This document shows, piece by piece, positions 17,293-25,905 of a DNA stretch of 64,000 nt. This stretch comes from Homoserinimonas sp. OAct 916 (GTDB lineage: Bacteria > Actinomycetota > Actinomycetes > Actinomycetales > Microbacteriaceae): assembly GCF_003260275.1 (NCBI RefSeq), contig NZ_QJHB01000012.1, positions 1-64,000 of the forward strand. The letters run 5' to 3'. The notes beneath the pieces are model-generated. The model did not search any database, was not told where the DNA came from, and worked only from the letters and a program-made list of their open reading frames with translations. Position 1 is the stretch's first letter, and every line of letters begins with the position of its first letter. The position numbers were made by a program, and so were the translations under genes.

Positions 17293-18413
17293 CTACCGCG
17301 GCCCCCGGTCCACCGCCTCCAACCGCGTTTTCCCGATCACTTCGGATACAGCCATGCCGTAAGAGGTTATGGCGTCAGAGTCCGATGCCGCGTTCTGGCT
17401 GCGAATTTGGACTGGACTGCGATGCGGTGACAGGGCGAGAGACAAGAGTCGCCGTTGGCGCTGTTCTGTCCGCCGTTGCGCGAGCTCTCGTTCTGCACGC
17501 TTGGTCTCGATGAGCCTGGCGGCATCGTCTGCCGAGAGGCTGCGGAGTTCTTCGCTCTCGGTTCGAAGCAGTGCCGTGCGTGTGCGGGCATCGCGGGCGA
17601 TGCGGCTTGGGTTGAGTGCGCGCATCCCGAGCTGGTGGGCGCGTGCGTTCTCAGTTCCGTACTCGCGCGCGAGCAACGCCATGCGCTCGATCCGGTGGCG
17701 CTGTCATGTTGCTGCTCGCTTAGCGCGGGCAGTTTCGACGATTTGGTTGGCGTCACTTACGCGGGGTTCGTTCTCTGCCCATTGAGCTGAGATCTGTCCA
17801 ACCCAGGCGGGTAGTGATTCGGGAGTACGTGGTGGTTCAGCTTCCCAAGCCTGGCGGAGGTGTGATCGTGCGGCCTGCGCCTGTTCGGTTGCGGTGCGGT
17901 GCGCGTCGCGTGCCTTCCGTTTCCCGAACTGTCCGACGGTCGCGAGGCGTGCATTCGCGGTCGTCTCCGCCTCGACGGTGGCGAGGTAGGCCGCACCCTC
18001 GCGCTCGGCCTCGGCAGCGAGCGGTGTGGCGACCTCAGCGCGTACCCGCGCGGCCTCCTCTTCGGCGTGGCGGAGCACGGCGGTGGTCTCGTCATCCTGG
18101 GCCCGGTGCATCGCGCGTTGGACGTCGAACCGATTGGCGGTCTGCTCCCACCGTTCCGCCTGCCACTCGGCACGCTGCGCTTCCTGGTCAAGCCTGGCGA
18201 GCACTTCGCCGACGCGCTGCATCGGCCCGTCTTTGATAATGCCCCGCACCGCTTCTCGCGCAGCGTGGGTGGCGTGGTCGAGGCCACGGTCAGCGGGGTC
18301 GCGTTCCATCGCCTCGACGAACTGCGCCCTGGCGCCAACTATGCTCTCAGCGACGACGTGCAGCCGGTTTATCTGGCGGCCTCTCGTCATGCCGACGTAA
18401 AGGATGCCGCGAG
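17293..18413 (-). pseudogene. MobF-type relaxase/helicase, 3' remnant
   Basis: The minus-strand frame reads RGILYVGMTRGRQINRLHVV from about 18413, the last SF1-helicase motif of TrwC/TraA-like conjugative relaxases. An Ala/Glu-rich coiled-coil tail follows. A TGA at 17704-17706 interrupts it, and the same phase continues as RIERMALLAREYGTENARAH to 17293. The second piece may be a separate small gene with ATG 17682 or the rest of one tail. All relaxase and upstream helicase domains are missing. The 5' break coincides with the 3' end of mcrC, whose last codons are read from relaxase sequence in another phase. A seven-base-pair hairpin (17287-17293/17300-17306) sits at the end. Confidence 0.72.
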
Positions 18414-19586
18414 CAGGTCGAGGGCGCCCAGCATCTCCGCGGGCGTTTGTGAGAGGTCGAGTGGATGCTCGGTCACATCGATATCGGTGAAGGCAACTCG
18501 ACGGGTAATTGGCTGGGCCTTGCCCGCGTACACCAGAACCGCCCGCTTGACTTCGAGCGCCGTGCAGTAGGCGAACATCTGGTATTGGTCGGCATTGGGA
18601 GAACTGCTCGAAGAGTTCAGAGCCTTGTACTTCGCGTCAAACACGGTGGCGGGACGCCGCCCTGCGAAATGCACGAGGTCGACGTTCATCTTCACTCGAG
18701 CGCGCCCATCCAGGCGCGGCTCATCGAGAAAAGCAGGGTACTGCATCTCAGACCTCTCACCACGTCGCGAGAGCGACTCCCGCAAAGCGGTGGTCACAAA
18801 GTCCTCAAACACCTTCCACATCGAGACAACGAACGCTGCAACGTTGGTGCTGCCCGGCCCCGCCTGTGCCGAGGCATTGGCAAGAATGATTTCGGAGAGC
18901 CGCAATGCAGCATGATAACGAGAGTTGAGGCGTGTTGCCATCCACGGCGGCCGGGCCACACCAGCCCTGAGAATCCCTACCCCAGTTAGTCGATTATCCA
19001 GGTGCGAGAGCCTAGCCTTCACGTCTGCCGGGATCCGCGGAACGGCCTGCATACGCCGAAGGGCCGTGCGCAAAATTCGGTTCTCGGCAATATCAGTGAG
19101 GTATTCGTCATACGTAATCTCTAACGGGAAAGGCAGCCCTGTTTGCCGACGCAGCTGGTCGCCAACCCGTATCCGGCCTCGCACCACCATCGACGACTCG
19201 TCGACGGTCTGGTATCCCTGCAGCACACCATGAAGCAGGGCACGCTCTGCCTGTCGCGCAAGGCTTTCTGCGAGAGCCGGCCAAAGTTCATCGTATTGTT
19301 CGGCCGCTACGTCTGTTGGTAGAAAACCAGGGTTGCTCGCGTAGCCGAGCATGAACATGAGGTGTGTGAGTTCTACCTTCTCCTTGGGCCAGACCTCTAC
19401 TTGCACGTCTCCCACTCGCACGGCGCCGACCAGCCCGGTCGGTACCACACGCCACCACCCGTTGCGCTCGGGGCGCATCTCGACCAGTCGAGATGCCGAA
19501 AGCATGGCGGCGATCTCGGTCGGCAGCAAATGCCGCTCACCCTCCATTGAGGTCTCTGCAAGCGTGATGCGAAGGAGTGGCGCCAC
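18387..19586 (-). CDS. mcrC: McrC-like restriction nuclease subunit
   Basis: 399-residue McrC homologue, the PD-(D/E)XK nuclease partner of McrB. The N-terminal DUF2357-like region has AENRILRTALRR, then MWKVFEDFVTTALRE. The catalytic site is VDLVHF about 12 residues before VFDAKYKAL, giving the D...D-x-K triad. It starts at GTG 19586, whose G is the last base of the mcrB stop (TAGTG). The final seven or so codons overlap the relaxase remnant, so its natural C-terminus was probably replaced at the junction. It is the last gene of a five-gene coupled operon and probably supplies the nuclease. Confidence 0.9.
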   Translation of the reverse strand: MAPLLRITLAETSMEGERHLLPTEIAAMLSASRLVEMRPERNGWWRVVPTGLVGAVRVGDVQVEVWPKEKVELTHLMFMLGYASNPGFLPTDVAAEQYDELWPALAESLARQAERALLHGVLQGYQTVDESSMVVRGRIRVGDQLRRQTGLPFPLEITYDEYLTDIAENRILRTALRRMQAVPRIPADVKARLSHLDNRLTGVGILRAGVARPPWMATRLNSRYHAALRLSEIILANASAQAGPGSTNVAAFVVSMWKVFEDFVTTALRESLSRRGERSEMQYPAFLDEPRLDGRARVKMNVDLVHFAGRRPATVFDAKYKALNSSSSSPNADQYQMFAYCTALEVKRAVLVYAGKAQPITRRVAFTDIDVTEHPLDLSQTPAEMLGALDLLAASFTSA

Positions 19587-21904
19587 TAGACCTCAGCACT
19601 TTCTGATGCGTCTGTGACAGCGAGGCCGGCTAAGTCCGCGACAATGTGACCTGGGGCGCTCACGTCAGCAGGACCGATCCCACTCTCGGCCGTTCCTATC
19701 TCGCTCAGAAGTGCGTCGAGTCCGAAAAACTCGCGGATGGACTCAGGCGAACGCTGCCCATAGTAGTGATCCTCCAGAAGAGGCAATATGTCGTACTTCC
19801 AGATCATGTCGAGTCCACTGCGCGTGGCTGCTTCACTTTTCATAAGGTACGACGGGCCGATCTGAAGGTCGCGCTCATCGATACGTGCGTTGAGCGTTTC
19901 GAGAAGGCGCGCTCGAAGCGGATCTTGATGCTGAGCAGAGAGGTACTTATCCAGAACGCTCCGTATCGGCTCGACACTCGGGTGAAGCTCTACGAACGGA
20001 AAACGTCGGCGAATCGCCGCATCGACCAGGGAGATTGAGCGATCGACTGTGTTCATCGTTCCGATGATGAAGAGGTTCTTTGGCAGCCGGAATTCCTCCT
20101 CGTTTCCGCTGTACTGGAGGCGGATGCCGTCATTTCGATATTCGAGGAGGTAGTAAAGTTCGCCGAACACCTTCGCGAGATTGCCACGGTTCATTTCATC
20201 AATGATCAGCACGTATGGGTATGCCGCATTCTCCGCGAGGGCTGCCTCATCTGCAATTACTCGCAGCGGCCCCGGACGCAGACCGAATGTCACGCCCGTG
20301 TCGGTTGCCTCAGGGCGCAAGCCCTCGAAGAAGTCTTCATAGGCGTACGACGGATGAAACTGCACGATGCGAACTCGACTTGTGTCTGTTCCAACCATGT
20401 GGCGTCCAAGGGCTTGCGCGATGAACGTCTTGCCGGTGCCAGGAGGCCCGTAAAAAACTGCCTGCTGCCGCCGCTGTAGAAGGTCGAGGATCTCCTGCAA
20501 ATCGTCCCGCGGTATGTACAACGACGCGGCAAGCGTGTCTGTCGCTGGAGGCAAGTCTGGAACCGAGGCTACGGCCGGCGGAATGGCGACCAGGTCATCC
20601 TCATCGCTCGTGTCGGGCTCGATCGCATCGACCAGGAACTTTTCGAGAACGCCAAGTGCGCTCGTGAAGTCAACGACGACGCCTTGCCCGTCAAGGAGCC
20701 CGGGAAGAGGCTCCGGAAGTTCGCCACGCGAAAGTCGAGATGAAGACCACGCGACCCCGCGCCTCAGGCGCGAGTTCCCTTTTTCTACGAGCTCAGGGGA
20801 ATCAATTATGGTTCCCACGATGAGCGAGTCATCGAGCATGCCGACGACAACGTCGTCGACGTGCATGCGCAGGACAAAATCGGTGTATTCGCGGATCATT
20901 GTGAGCCGCTGAGCGTAGGTGAGGTGTGCATAGCCTGACTCAACGGACTGTCGCACGTCTTCTGCTGTCGCCGAATCGATGTCAAGGTTGAGGTTGCTCG
21001 CCGGCAGTGAGATGAACCCCTCCTCCAACCACGCCTGCGTTAGCGCTGCACCCCCTTGCTTCGATCGCACCAGCCATGCACGCGTCCCGGCCGTTGACCG
21101 TGAGGATCTCGGCGACCACTCTTTCCTGAACGGTTCGTCGTACCAGTCGATACGATCACCCGTTTTAGCGTCGATACGTTCGCGGATAGCGAGCAGATCT
21201 CGATCGACAGCTTCTTCTGTCGAACCGGTCGCGCCACTGATCTCATGGGCAAACGTGTCGCGGATGCGTTTACGATCGCGCAGGTTGACGACCGCTTCGA
21301 AGTATCCCGGCCACACCATGTAGCACAGCGAGGCGCGAATGGCAGGCTGGTCTTCCGGCGTTGAGGCAGCGAGCGCTCCGAAGGCCCACGGATCCGCGAG
21401 AGCCGCTTCACGCGTGCCTTCGTCGGCTGTCTGCCACGTCTCTACAAATCGGCAGAGCCACAGCATCTGCTGCCAGATGAGCATATTGAAGCCCGTGCCG
21501 CCGCTAAACACCCCGCCAAGCTCCAGACCACTCCGCATAGCATCGGGGAGACGGCGGCCGCTAGGCGACCACGACAGCACCCGCTCGACGCGATCGATCT
21601 TCGTCTCCGCCCTGATATTCACAAGCGGCAGTGCGTGCACATACAGTAGCTCTGCAGTGAAGGCGATTAGGTCATCGCTTTGCCCTTGCAGCTGATCTTT
21701 GAGCTTGTCGAGGAATCCGCGATCGCCCATGTCGGCGTTTTCACCGGTAACGAGTGCGGGAAGTAGTCTCGCGTTCTCTACCGTCCAGGTTGGTCGACCG
21801 AGGATCGGAGAATCACCCACGGTGAGTGATGGCTGTAGAAGAAACCAGGCGGCGTCCTCGACGGTTGCGGATGGCCCGATTCCACGCATAGTCAACTCAG
21901 TCAT
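19586..21904 (-). CDS. mcrB: McrB-like AAA+ GTPase subunit
   Basis: 772-residue protein with a C-terminal McrB AAA+ domain: Walker A AVFYGPPGTGKT (about 473-484), FHPSYAYEDFFEGLRP, Walker B LIIDEMNRGN, the McrB signature GTMNTVDRS, and the arginine pair in RRRFPF. McrB hexamers hydrolyse GTP and drive McrC cleavage of modified DNA (known). The first 450 residues are not a recognisable EcoKMcrB methylcytosine-binding domain and may set a different specificity. ATG 21904 overlaps the methylase stop (ATGA). Its position in the methylase-helicase operon makes a simple type IV role doubtful. Confidence 0.9.
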   Translation of the reverse strand: MTELTMRGIGPSATVEDAAWFLLQPSLTVGDSPILGRPTWTVENARLLPALVTGENADMGDRGFLDKLKDQLQGQSDDLIAFTAELLYVHALPLVNIRAETKIDRVERVLSWSPSGRRLPDAMRSGLELGGVFSGGTGFNMLIWQQMLWLCRFVETWQTADEGTREAALADPWAFGALAASTPEDQPAIRASLCYMVWPGYFEAVVNLRDRKRIRDTFAHEISGATGSTEEAVDRDLLAIRERIDAKTGDRIDWYDEPFRKEWSPRSSRSTAGTRAWLVRSKQGGAALTQAWLEEGFISLPASNLNLDIDSATAEDVRQSVESGYAHLTYAQRLTMIREYTDFVLRMHVDDVVVGMLDDSLIVGTIIDSPELVEKGNSRLRRGVAWSSSRLSRGELPEPLPGLLDGQGVVVDFTSALGVLEKFLVDAIEPDTSDEDDLVAIPPAVASVPDLPPATDTLAASLYIPRDDLQEILDLLQRRQQAVFYGPPGTGKTFIAQALGRHMVGTDTSRVRIVQFHPSYAYEDFFEGLRPEATDTGVTFGLRPGPLRVIADEAALAENAAYPYVLIIDEMNRGNLAKVFGELYYLLEYRNDGIRLQYSGNEEEFRLPKNLFIIGTMNTVDRSISLVDAAIRRRFPFVELHPSVEPIRSVLDKYLSAQHQDPLRARLLETLNARIDERDLQIGPSYLMKSEAATRSGLDMIWKYDILPLLEDHYYGQRSPESIREFFGLDALLSEIGTAESGIGPADVSAPGHIVADLAGLAVTDASESAEV

Positions 21905-24900
21905 GTAGCGTTCCTTTCCGGATGCCGCGGACCAAACCCGGGCGCGGGGTCAAGTGTCGAAACGAAGTTTGTGCCGCGATCGATGCACACCTTCATCGCG
22001 TCGTAGTTTTCAAGGATTAGACGTTTGGTTCGGTACTCGCCGAAATCGGAGATGTCGTGTCGTTCAACAATCGGGAAAGTGTCCATGATGTAGTCCGCAT
22101 CGTCGCGTCCCACACCGAACAATAGAAAAGTGGCCGCATCGAGCTCGGCACGGATCACCGACCGCCGATGATTGTCCCATCGAAAGGGAGCGTCATCGAT
22201 TCGGCCGGGGCCGCCTAGTTCGAAAGAATCCCAACTTACATATGAAAGCTCACCGATGCGCGGCGCGCTAAAGTCGTGGAACGAATCAACTCCTAGCAGG
22301 GGGGACTGAACTCTACTCGGCGTCGGGATAGCCAGCTGTTGGAAGAGATGGTACGTGAAATTGACGCCCCCTACCTTCTGGCGCGCCACGTAGTCGGAAG
22401 CGAAAGAGTTCAGGATCGCCACCAAGGAGGGATCGCTCAGGCCGAGCATTGTCGGTTCTGAATGGCCAACGCCGGCGAAGGGGAATGCGCTTGCGACAGT
22501 CGTCCGAACATCAGTGGCTCGAGCGATATTACGCCAACCTGCAAGCCAGCCCCTTTGTCCACCAGCACGGGTGACAACTTCGGCCTCTTCAACCCAATAT
22601 CGTGGCAACACGACGAATTCCGGGTCAGACTTCTCTTCAACTGACGCATCCCGAAACATCCCGCCCGCATACGTCGACCAGCGATGGTCAAACTGGTGGA
22701 GCATCTTGGCCTCGTAGAGCGGCAGCATACGTTCTGTTCCTTCCCCCGCTGCTTTCCTTTCACGACTAAACGTGTTGCCCTTTGGAGTCCAGCCGTCTTC
22801 TTCGAGTTCCTCGCCAGTATAAAAGAGGTGAGAATCGGTAGACATATCAAACATGCGCAAGAACGAGAGGCCCCACGGATTACCATTCGCCGGGTCGTTC
22901 TCGTTGATCAACACGGGCATCCGTCGATAGATGTCCAGAGTAATCTCCGCGTCCCGACGCGTGCGGAAGATGGGAACGGTTCCAGTGTTCGGATTGAGGA
23001 GAATGATCTCAGAGGGTGTCAGAGTGAATCGCGATGATTCCACCTGCAATGGGCTGGTGAGGAAGAAAGCAAAGTACGCAGTCTTCACTGCTAGCTTCCT
23101 TCCAGCCGTCGAGAGGATACAGAATTTAAAGCTGCGGTGCACGCCGTCGAACAAAGCATTCGAGTTCTCGAAATCGTAGAGCGCTGCGATCGTCTCCGTC
23201 TCGACCAGATCCCTAAAGAAGTACTGTGTGGTGGCGTCCGTTGCAATCCCGGTCGGCACAATGACCCCTGATCGTCCGCCTGGCGCCGTGAGGCTCCGGA
23301 ATAGTTCCGCAAAGATCGCATACGTATTAACGTCGCCCCGACCGTTTAGGGGGTAGCGGCCCGATCTTCTAAGGAACGCACTCACCCCTTCCGAGCGCCG
23401 GCGCTCGATGAGGAAATCAACGTGAAGCCGACGATCCACCTCACTCCCGTTCTTGAGCGCGGTGATGAGGCGCTTTCGCGCAGCCGCATTCGGAGCCTTT
23501 GCGATTTCTTCATCGCGTGATGCGAAGAATTCCTGCTCCTGGAGCTTCACACGTTCCCATGGCGGATTGCCGAGCATGCAGGAAAAGCCCCCCGACCACC
23601 CGTCGGGGCCGGCATCGTTTCCGTAGGGATCGTCAAACACTTCAGGGAACTCGAGATGCCAGTGGAAGAACTGGGAGTCGCGAGCGAGTCGATCAATCTG
23701 CGCGGACGTGTCGGGATACAGTTCCGCGCCGCCAGGTTGAGAAAGACTGTTAACGACCCCGGTCGTGGGCGGTTCTATTCCTCCCGTGCTCAGCGGCCAG
23801 ACGAATGCAGCCGCCCACGCATCCGCATGAAGCTGAAGGGCACGCCTCTCGGGAGAATTCATCAGTGCTTCCCATTTGGCGCCACGGGCACGGATGCGTG
23901 CGAGATCGTCGGTCGGCGCGGTGAGCTGGCGCCGCGCGGACGCATATGCAGCCGCGGCCGCCGAGTCGGTCGAGCCCCCGAAGAGGCCCTGTCCTTGTTG
24001 CTCAATGCGATTGCGCTTGCGCACGGACGCCGCAACTTTCTTGTCGTCTCCGTCAATCTCCTTGAAGGCATCGTCGGGGACACCTGCGTTCAACAGTGCC
24101 GGGGTTGCGCCAAAGAGACTGTTTCCGATGCGGATTCGCGCGTCGAGGAAGCCGAGCGGCTTGCCCGGTTCTAGCGCCTCTAACCAGAGTGACACCTTCG
24201 CGAGTTCTGCGGCAAGATCATTCATGTCGACGCCATAAATGCAGCGGGCAACGACGTCATGAAGTGCCGACTGCACCGCTGCGGGCGTCGGCTCATCTTC
24301 GCCCGAGCGCACCTGAGCGACGCGCCTCGCGATTCGCCGCGCCGCAGCCACTAAGAACCCCCCGGAGCCGCTAGCCGGGTCGCAGACAGTTAGCGCAAGT
24401 AGGTTGCGTTCCTTCGCCTCAGCATCCGCCCCGGAGTCGATTGCCTCGTCCAAGACTGGATCGAGTGCAGAGTCAAGCAGGGCGGATACCAAACTGGGTG
24501 GCGTGTAGTAGGAGCCAGTTGTCTTCCGCTCGTTACCGGAGAGGTGCTTGAGGGTGAACTCGCGACCTTCGACGTCGACGCTCGGCACGAGCTCGAGAAG
24601 CGACTCGTAAACACTACCGAGTTCCTCTGCCCCTAAGTGGCGATAGTCGATGGGCTGAAGACGCTCATTTTTGACCTTGATCCACGCGAGGTGACGGATC
24701 GCGGAGAGTAGTTGCAGGTTTGTTAGTTCAGCACCAAGAAGCAGGTCTCTGTGCGGCGCGCTCGCGATGATGGGCGCACGCCGGTCCGGGTCGAACAGTC
24801 CACCCAAAGCGGGAATCGCAACCGGCGCCAGTCCATCTCCACCGAGAGCCAGAAGTATCATTCGCTGTGATCGCCAGAGATCGGGATGCTTACCGCCGCT

Positions 24901-25905
24901 GCGCAGGCGGGAAAGCTTGCGCAGGCGCGACGTAGAGAAGTACTCGACATACCTTGCCTTGGCCTCGACTGAGGCATCGGGTGCCAAGAGCGCGCCTCGA
25001 TCCTCTGCGACGAAGGCGAACAACAGCCGGTAGATCAAACGCAGGAGCGCCTTGTGATAGTCACGCTCAGTTAGCGAGCCGTCAAAGAGCGCCGCTCGGA
25101 GCCAACCATTAGACGCCAGGAAACCGGACCCGAGCTCTATAATTGCTGCTTCAACACCCTCACGGAGACGGTCCAAGGCCCGAGCACCGGCATCAACCGC
25201 CTCCGCTCGCCAGGCCTCGAGCCAGCAGTCTTCGGGGCCGGCGTCGGCTCCGCTACGTTTCGCCACCCGAGACACATGGCAAATCTGCCAGAGCAAGAGG
25301 AACTCCGCGTATAGCTCGCCGTCGAATATCGCTTCGAGATCGAATTCGACGTAGGCCGACCCGGCCAGCGCGGTCGAGTCTCGCAGGAGTCGCAACCGGA
25401 TTCCGTTACTCAGAATGCCCCACAGATTTTCGTCAACCCGGTTGAGGTATTCCTGCAACATGGCCTGTGGCGCACGAGCAGCTCCAGCCACGCCCTTGTT
25501 GCGTTTATCGAGGTCGATACGAGGACCGAGCAAGTGAACCGGAACGTGATTCCATCGGTGGGAAATGGGATAGTCGACTCCGTCGATGTGCTCCGCCTCG
25601 GCAGAAGCAGGAAGGCGCCCAAACCCCAACTCGCCGAGCAGCACGAGTAGCCACTTATCGCGGGCCAATCCGGTGCCGGAAGACGTGGCGTCCTTGACAT
25701 TTGCCGCCCGCCATGCTGCCCAGGCACCTCGAAGATAGGACCATGCGCGCGACGCTGCATCACGCGGCTGTTCGCTGCCAACGAGGAAATAGGACTGGGG
25801 CGAAATGCTATCCCGATCGTTCAGCTCGCCGCTTTGTATTCTGCCAAGCAAAGATGCAGGCAGAACACCACCTACGAGCTTGATGGCTTGCAGTTCGCCA
25901 GTCAC
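21901..25905 (-). CDS. Large N6-adenine DNA methyltransferase, PglX/DrmMI-like
   Basis: 1334-residue Eco57I-type methylase. The SAM motif CDPASGSGGFLVAAAR lies near residue 507 and the catalytic motif GNPPWERV near 778 (NPPW marks N6-adenine chemistry), followed by LQEQEFFASR. Long N- and C-terminal regions resemble PglX of BREX and DrmMI of DISARM, which mark host DNA (family knowledge). No nuclease motif is evident, unlike type IIG enzymes. GTG 25905 follows GGGGGAGGG and overlaps the helicase stop by four bases. It is the middle gene of the operon and probably provides self-marking while the helicases and McrBC act on unmarked or invading DNA. Confidence 0.88.
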   Translation of the reverse strand: MTGELQAIKLVGGVLPASLLGRIQSGELNDRDSISPQSYFLVGSEQPRDAASRAWSYLRGAWAAWRAANVKDATSSGTGLARDKWLLVLLGELGFGRLPASAEAEHIDGVDYPISHRWNHVPVHLLGPRIDLDKRNKGVAGAARAPQAMLQEYLNRVDENLWGILSNGIRLRLLRDSTALAGSAYVEFDLEAIFDGELYAEFLLLWQICHVSRVAKRSGADAGPEDCWLEAWRAEAVDAGARALDRLREGVEAAIIELGSGFLASNGWLRAALFDGSLTERDYHKALLRLIYRLLFAFVAEDRGALLAPDASVEAKARYVEYFSTSRLRKLSRLRSGGKHPDLWRSQRMILLALGGDGLAPVAIPALGGLFDPDRRAPIIASAPHRDLLLGAELTNLQLLSAIRHLAWIKVKNERLQPIDYRHLGAEELGSVYESLLELVPSVDVEGREFTLKHLSGNERKTTGSYYTPPSLVSALLDSALDPVLDEAIDSGADAEAKERNLLALTVCDPASGSGGFLVAAARRIARRVAQVRSGEDEPTPAAVQSALHDVVARCIYGVDMNDLAAELAKVSLWLEALEPGKPLGFLDARIRIGNSLFGATPALLNAGVPDDAFKEIDGDDKKVAASVRKRNRIEQQGQGLFGGSTDSAAAAAYASARRQLTAPTDDLARIRARGAKWEALMNSPERRALQLHADAWAAAFVWPLSTGGIEPPTTGVVNSLSQPGGAELYPDTSAQIDRLARDSQFFHWHLEFPEVFDDPYGNDAGPDGWSGGFSCMLGNPPWERVKLQEQEFFASRDEEIAKAPNAAARKRLITALKNGSEVDRRLHVDFLIERRRSEGVSAFLRRSGRYPLNGRGDVNTYAIFAELFRSLTAPGGRSGVIVPTGIATDATTQYFFRDLVETETIAALYDFENSNALFDGVHRSFKFCILSTAGRKLAVKTAYFAFFLTSPLQVESSRFTLTPSEIILLNPNTGTVPIFRTRRDAEITLDIYRRMPVLINENDPANGNPWGLSFLRMFDMSTDSHLFYTGEELEEDGWTPKGNTFSRERKAAGEGTERMLPLYEAKMLHQFDHRWSTYAGGMFRDASVEEKSDPEFVVLPRYWVEEAEVVTRAGGQRGWLAGWRNIARATDVRTTVASAFPFAGVGHSEPTMLGLSDPSLVAILNSFASDYVARQKVGGVNFTYHLFQQLAIPTPSRVQSPLLGVDSFHDFSAPRIGELSYVSWDSFELGGPGRIDDAPFRWDNHRRSVIRAELDAATFLLFGVGRDDADYIMDTFPIVERHDISDFGEYRTKRLILENYDAMKVCIDRGTNFVSTLDPAPGFGPRHPERNAT

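Noticed and set aside
17287-17306. GGGGGCC/GGCCCCC hairpin as a terminator
   Set aside because: The stem is strong but no T-run follows on either strand, so it is only noted with the relaxase remnant.
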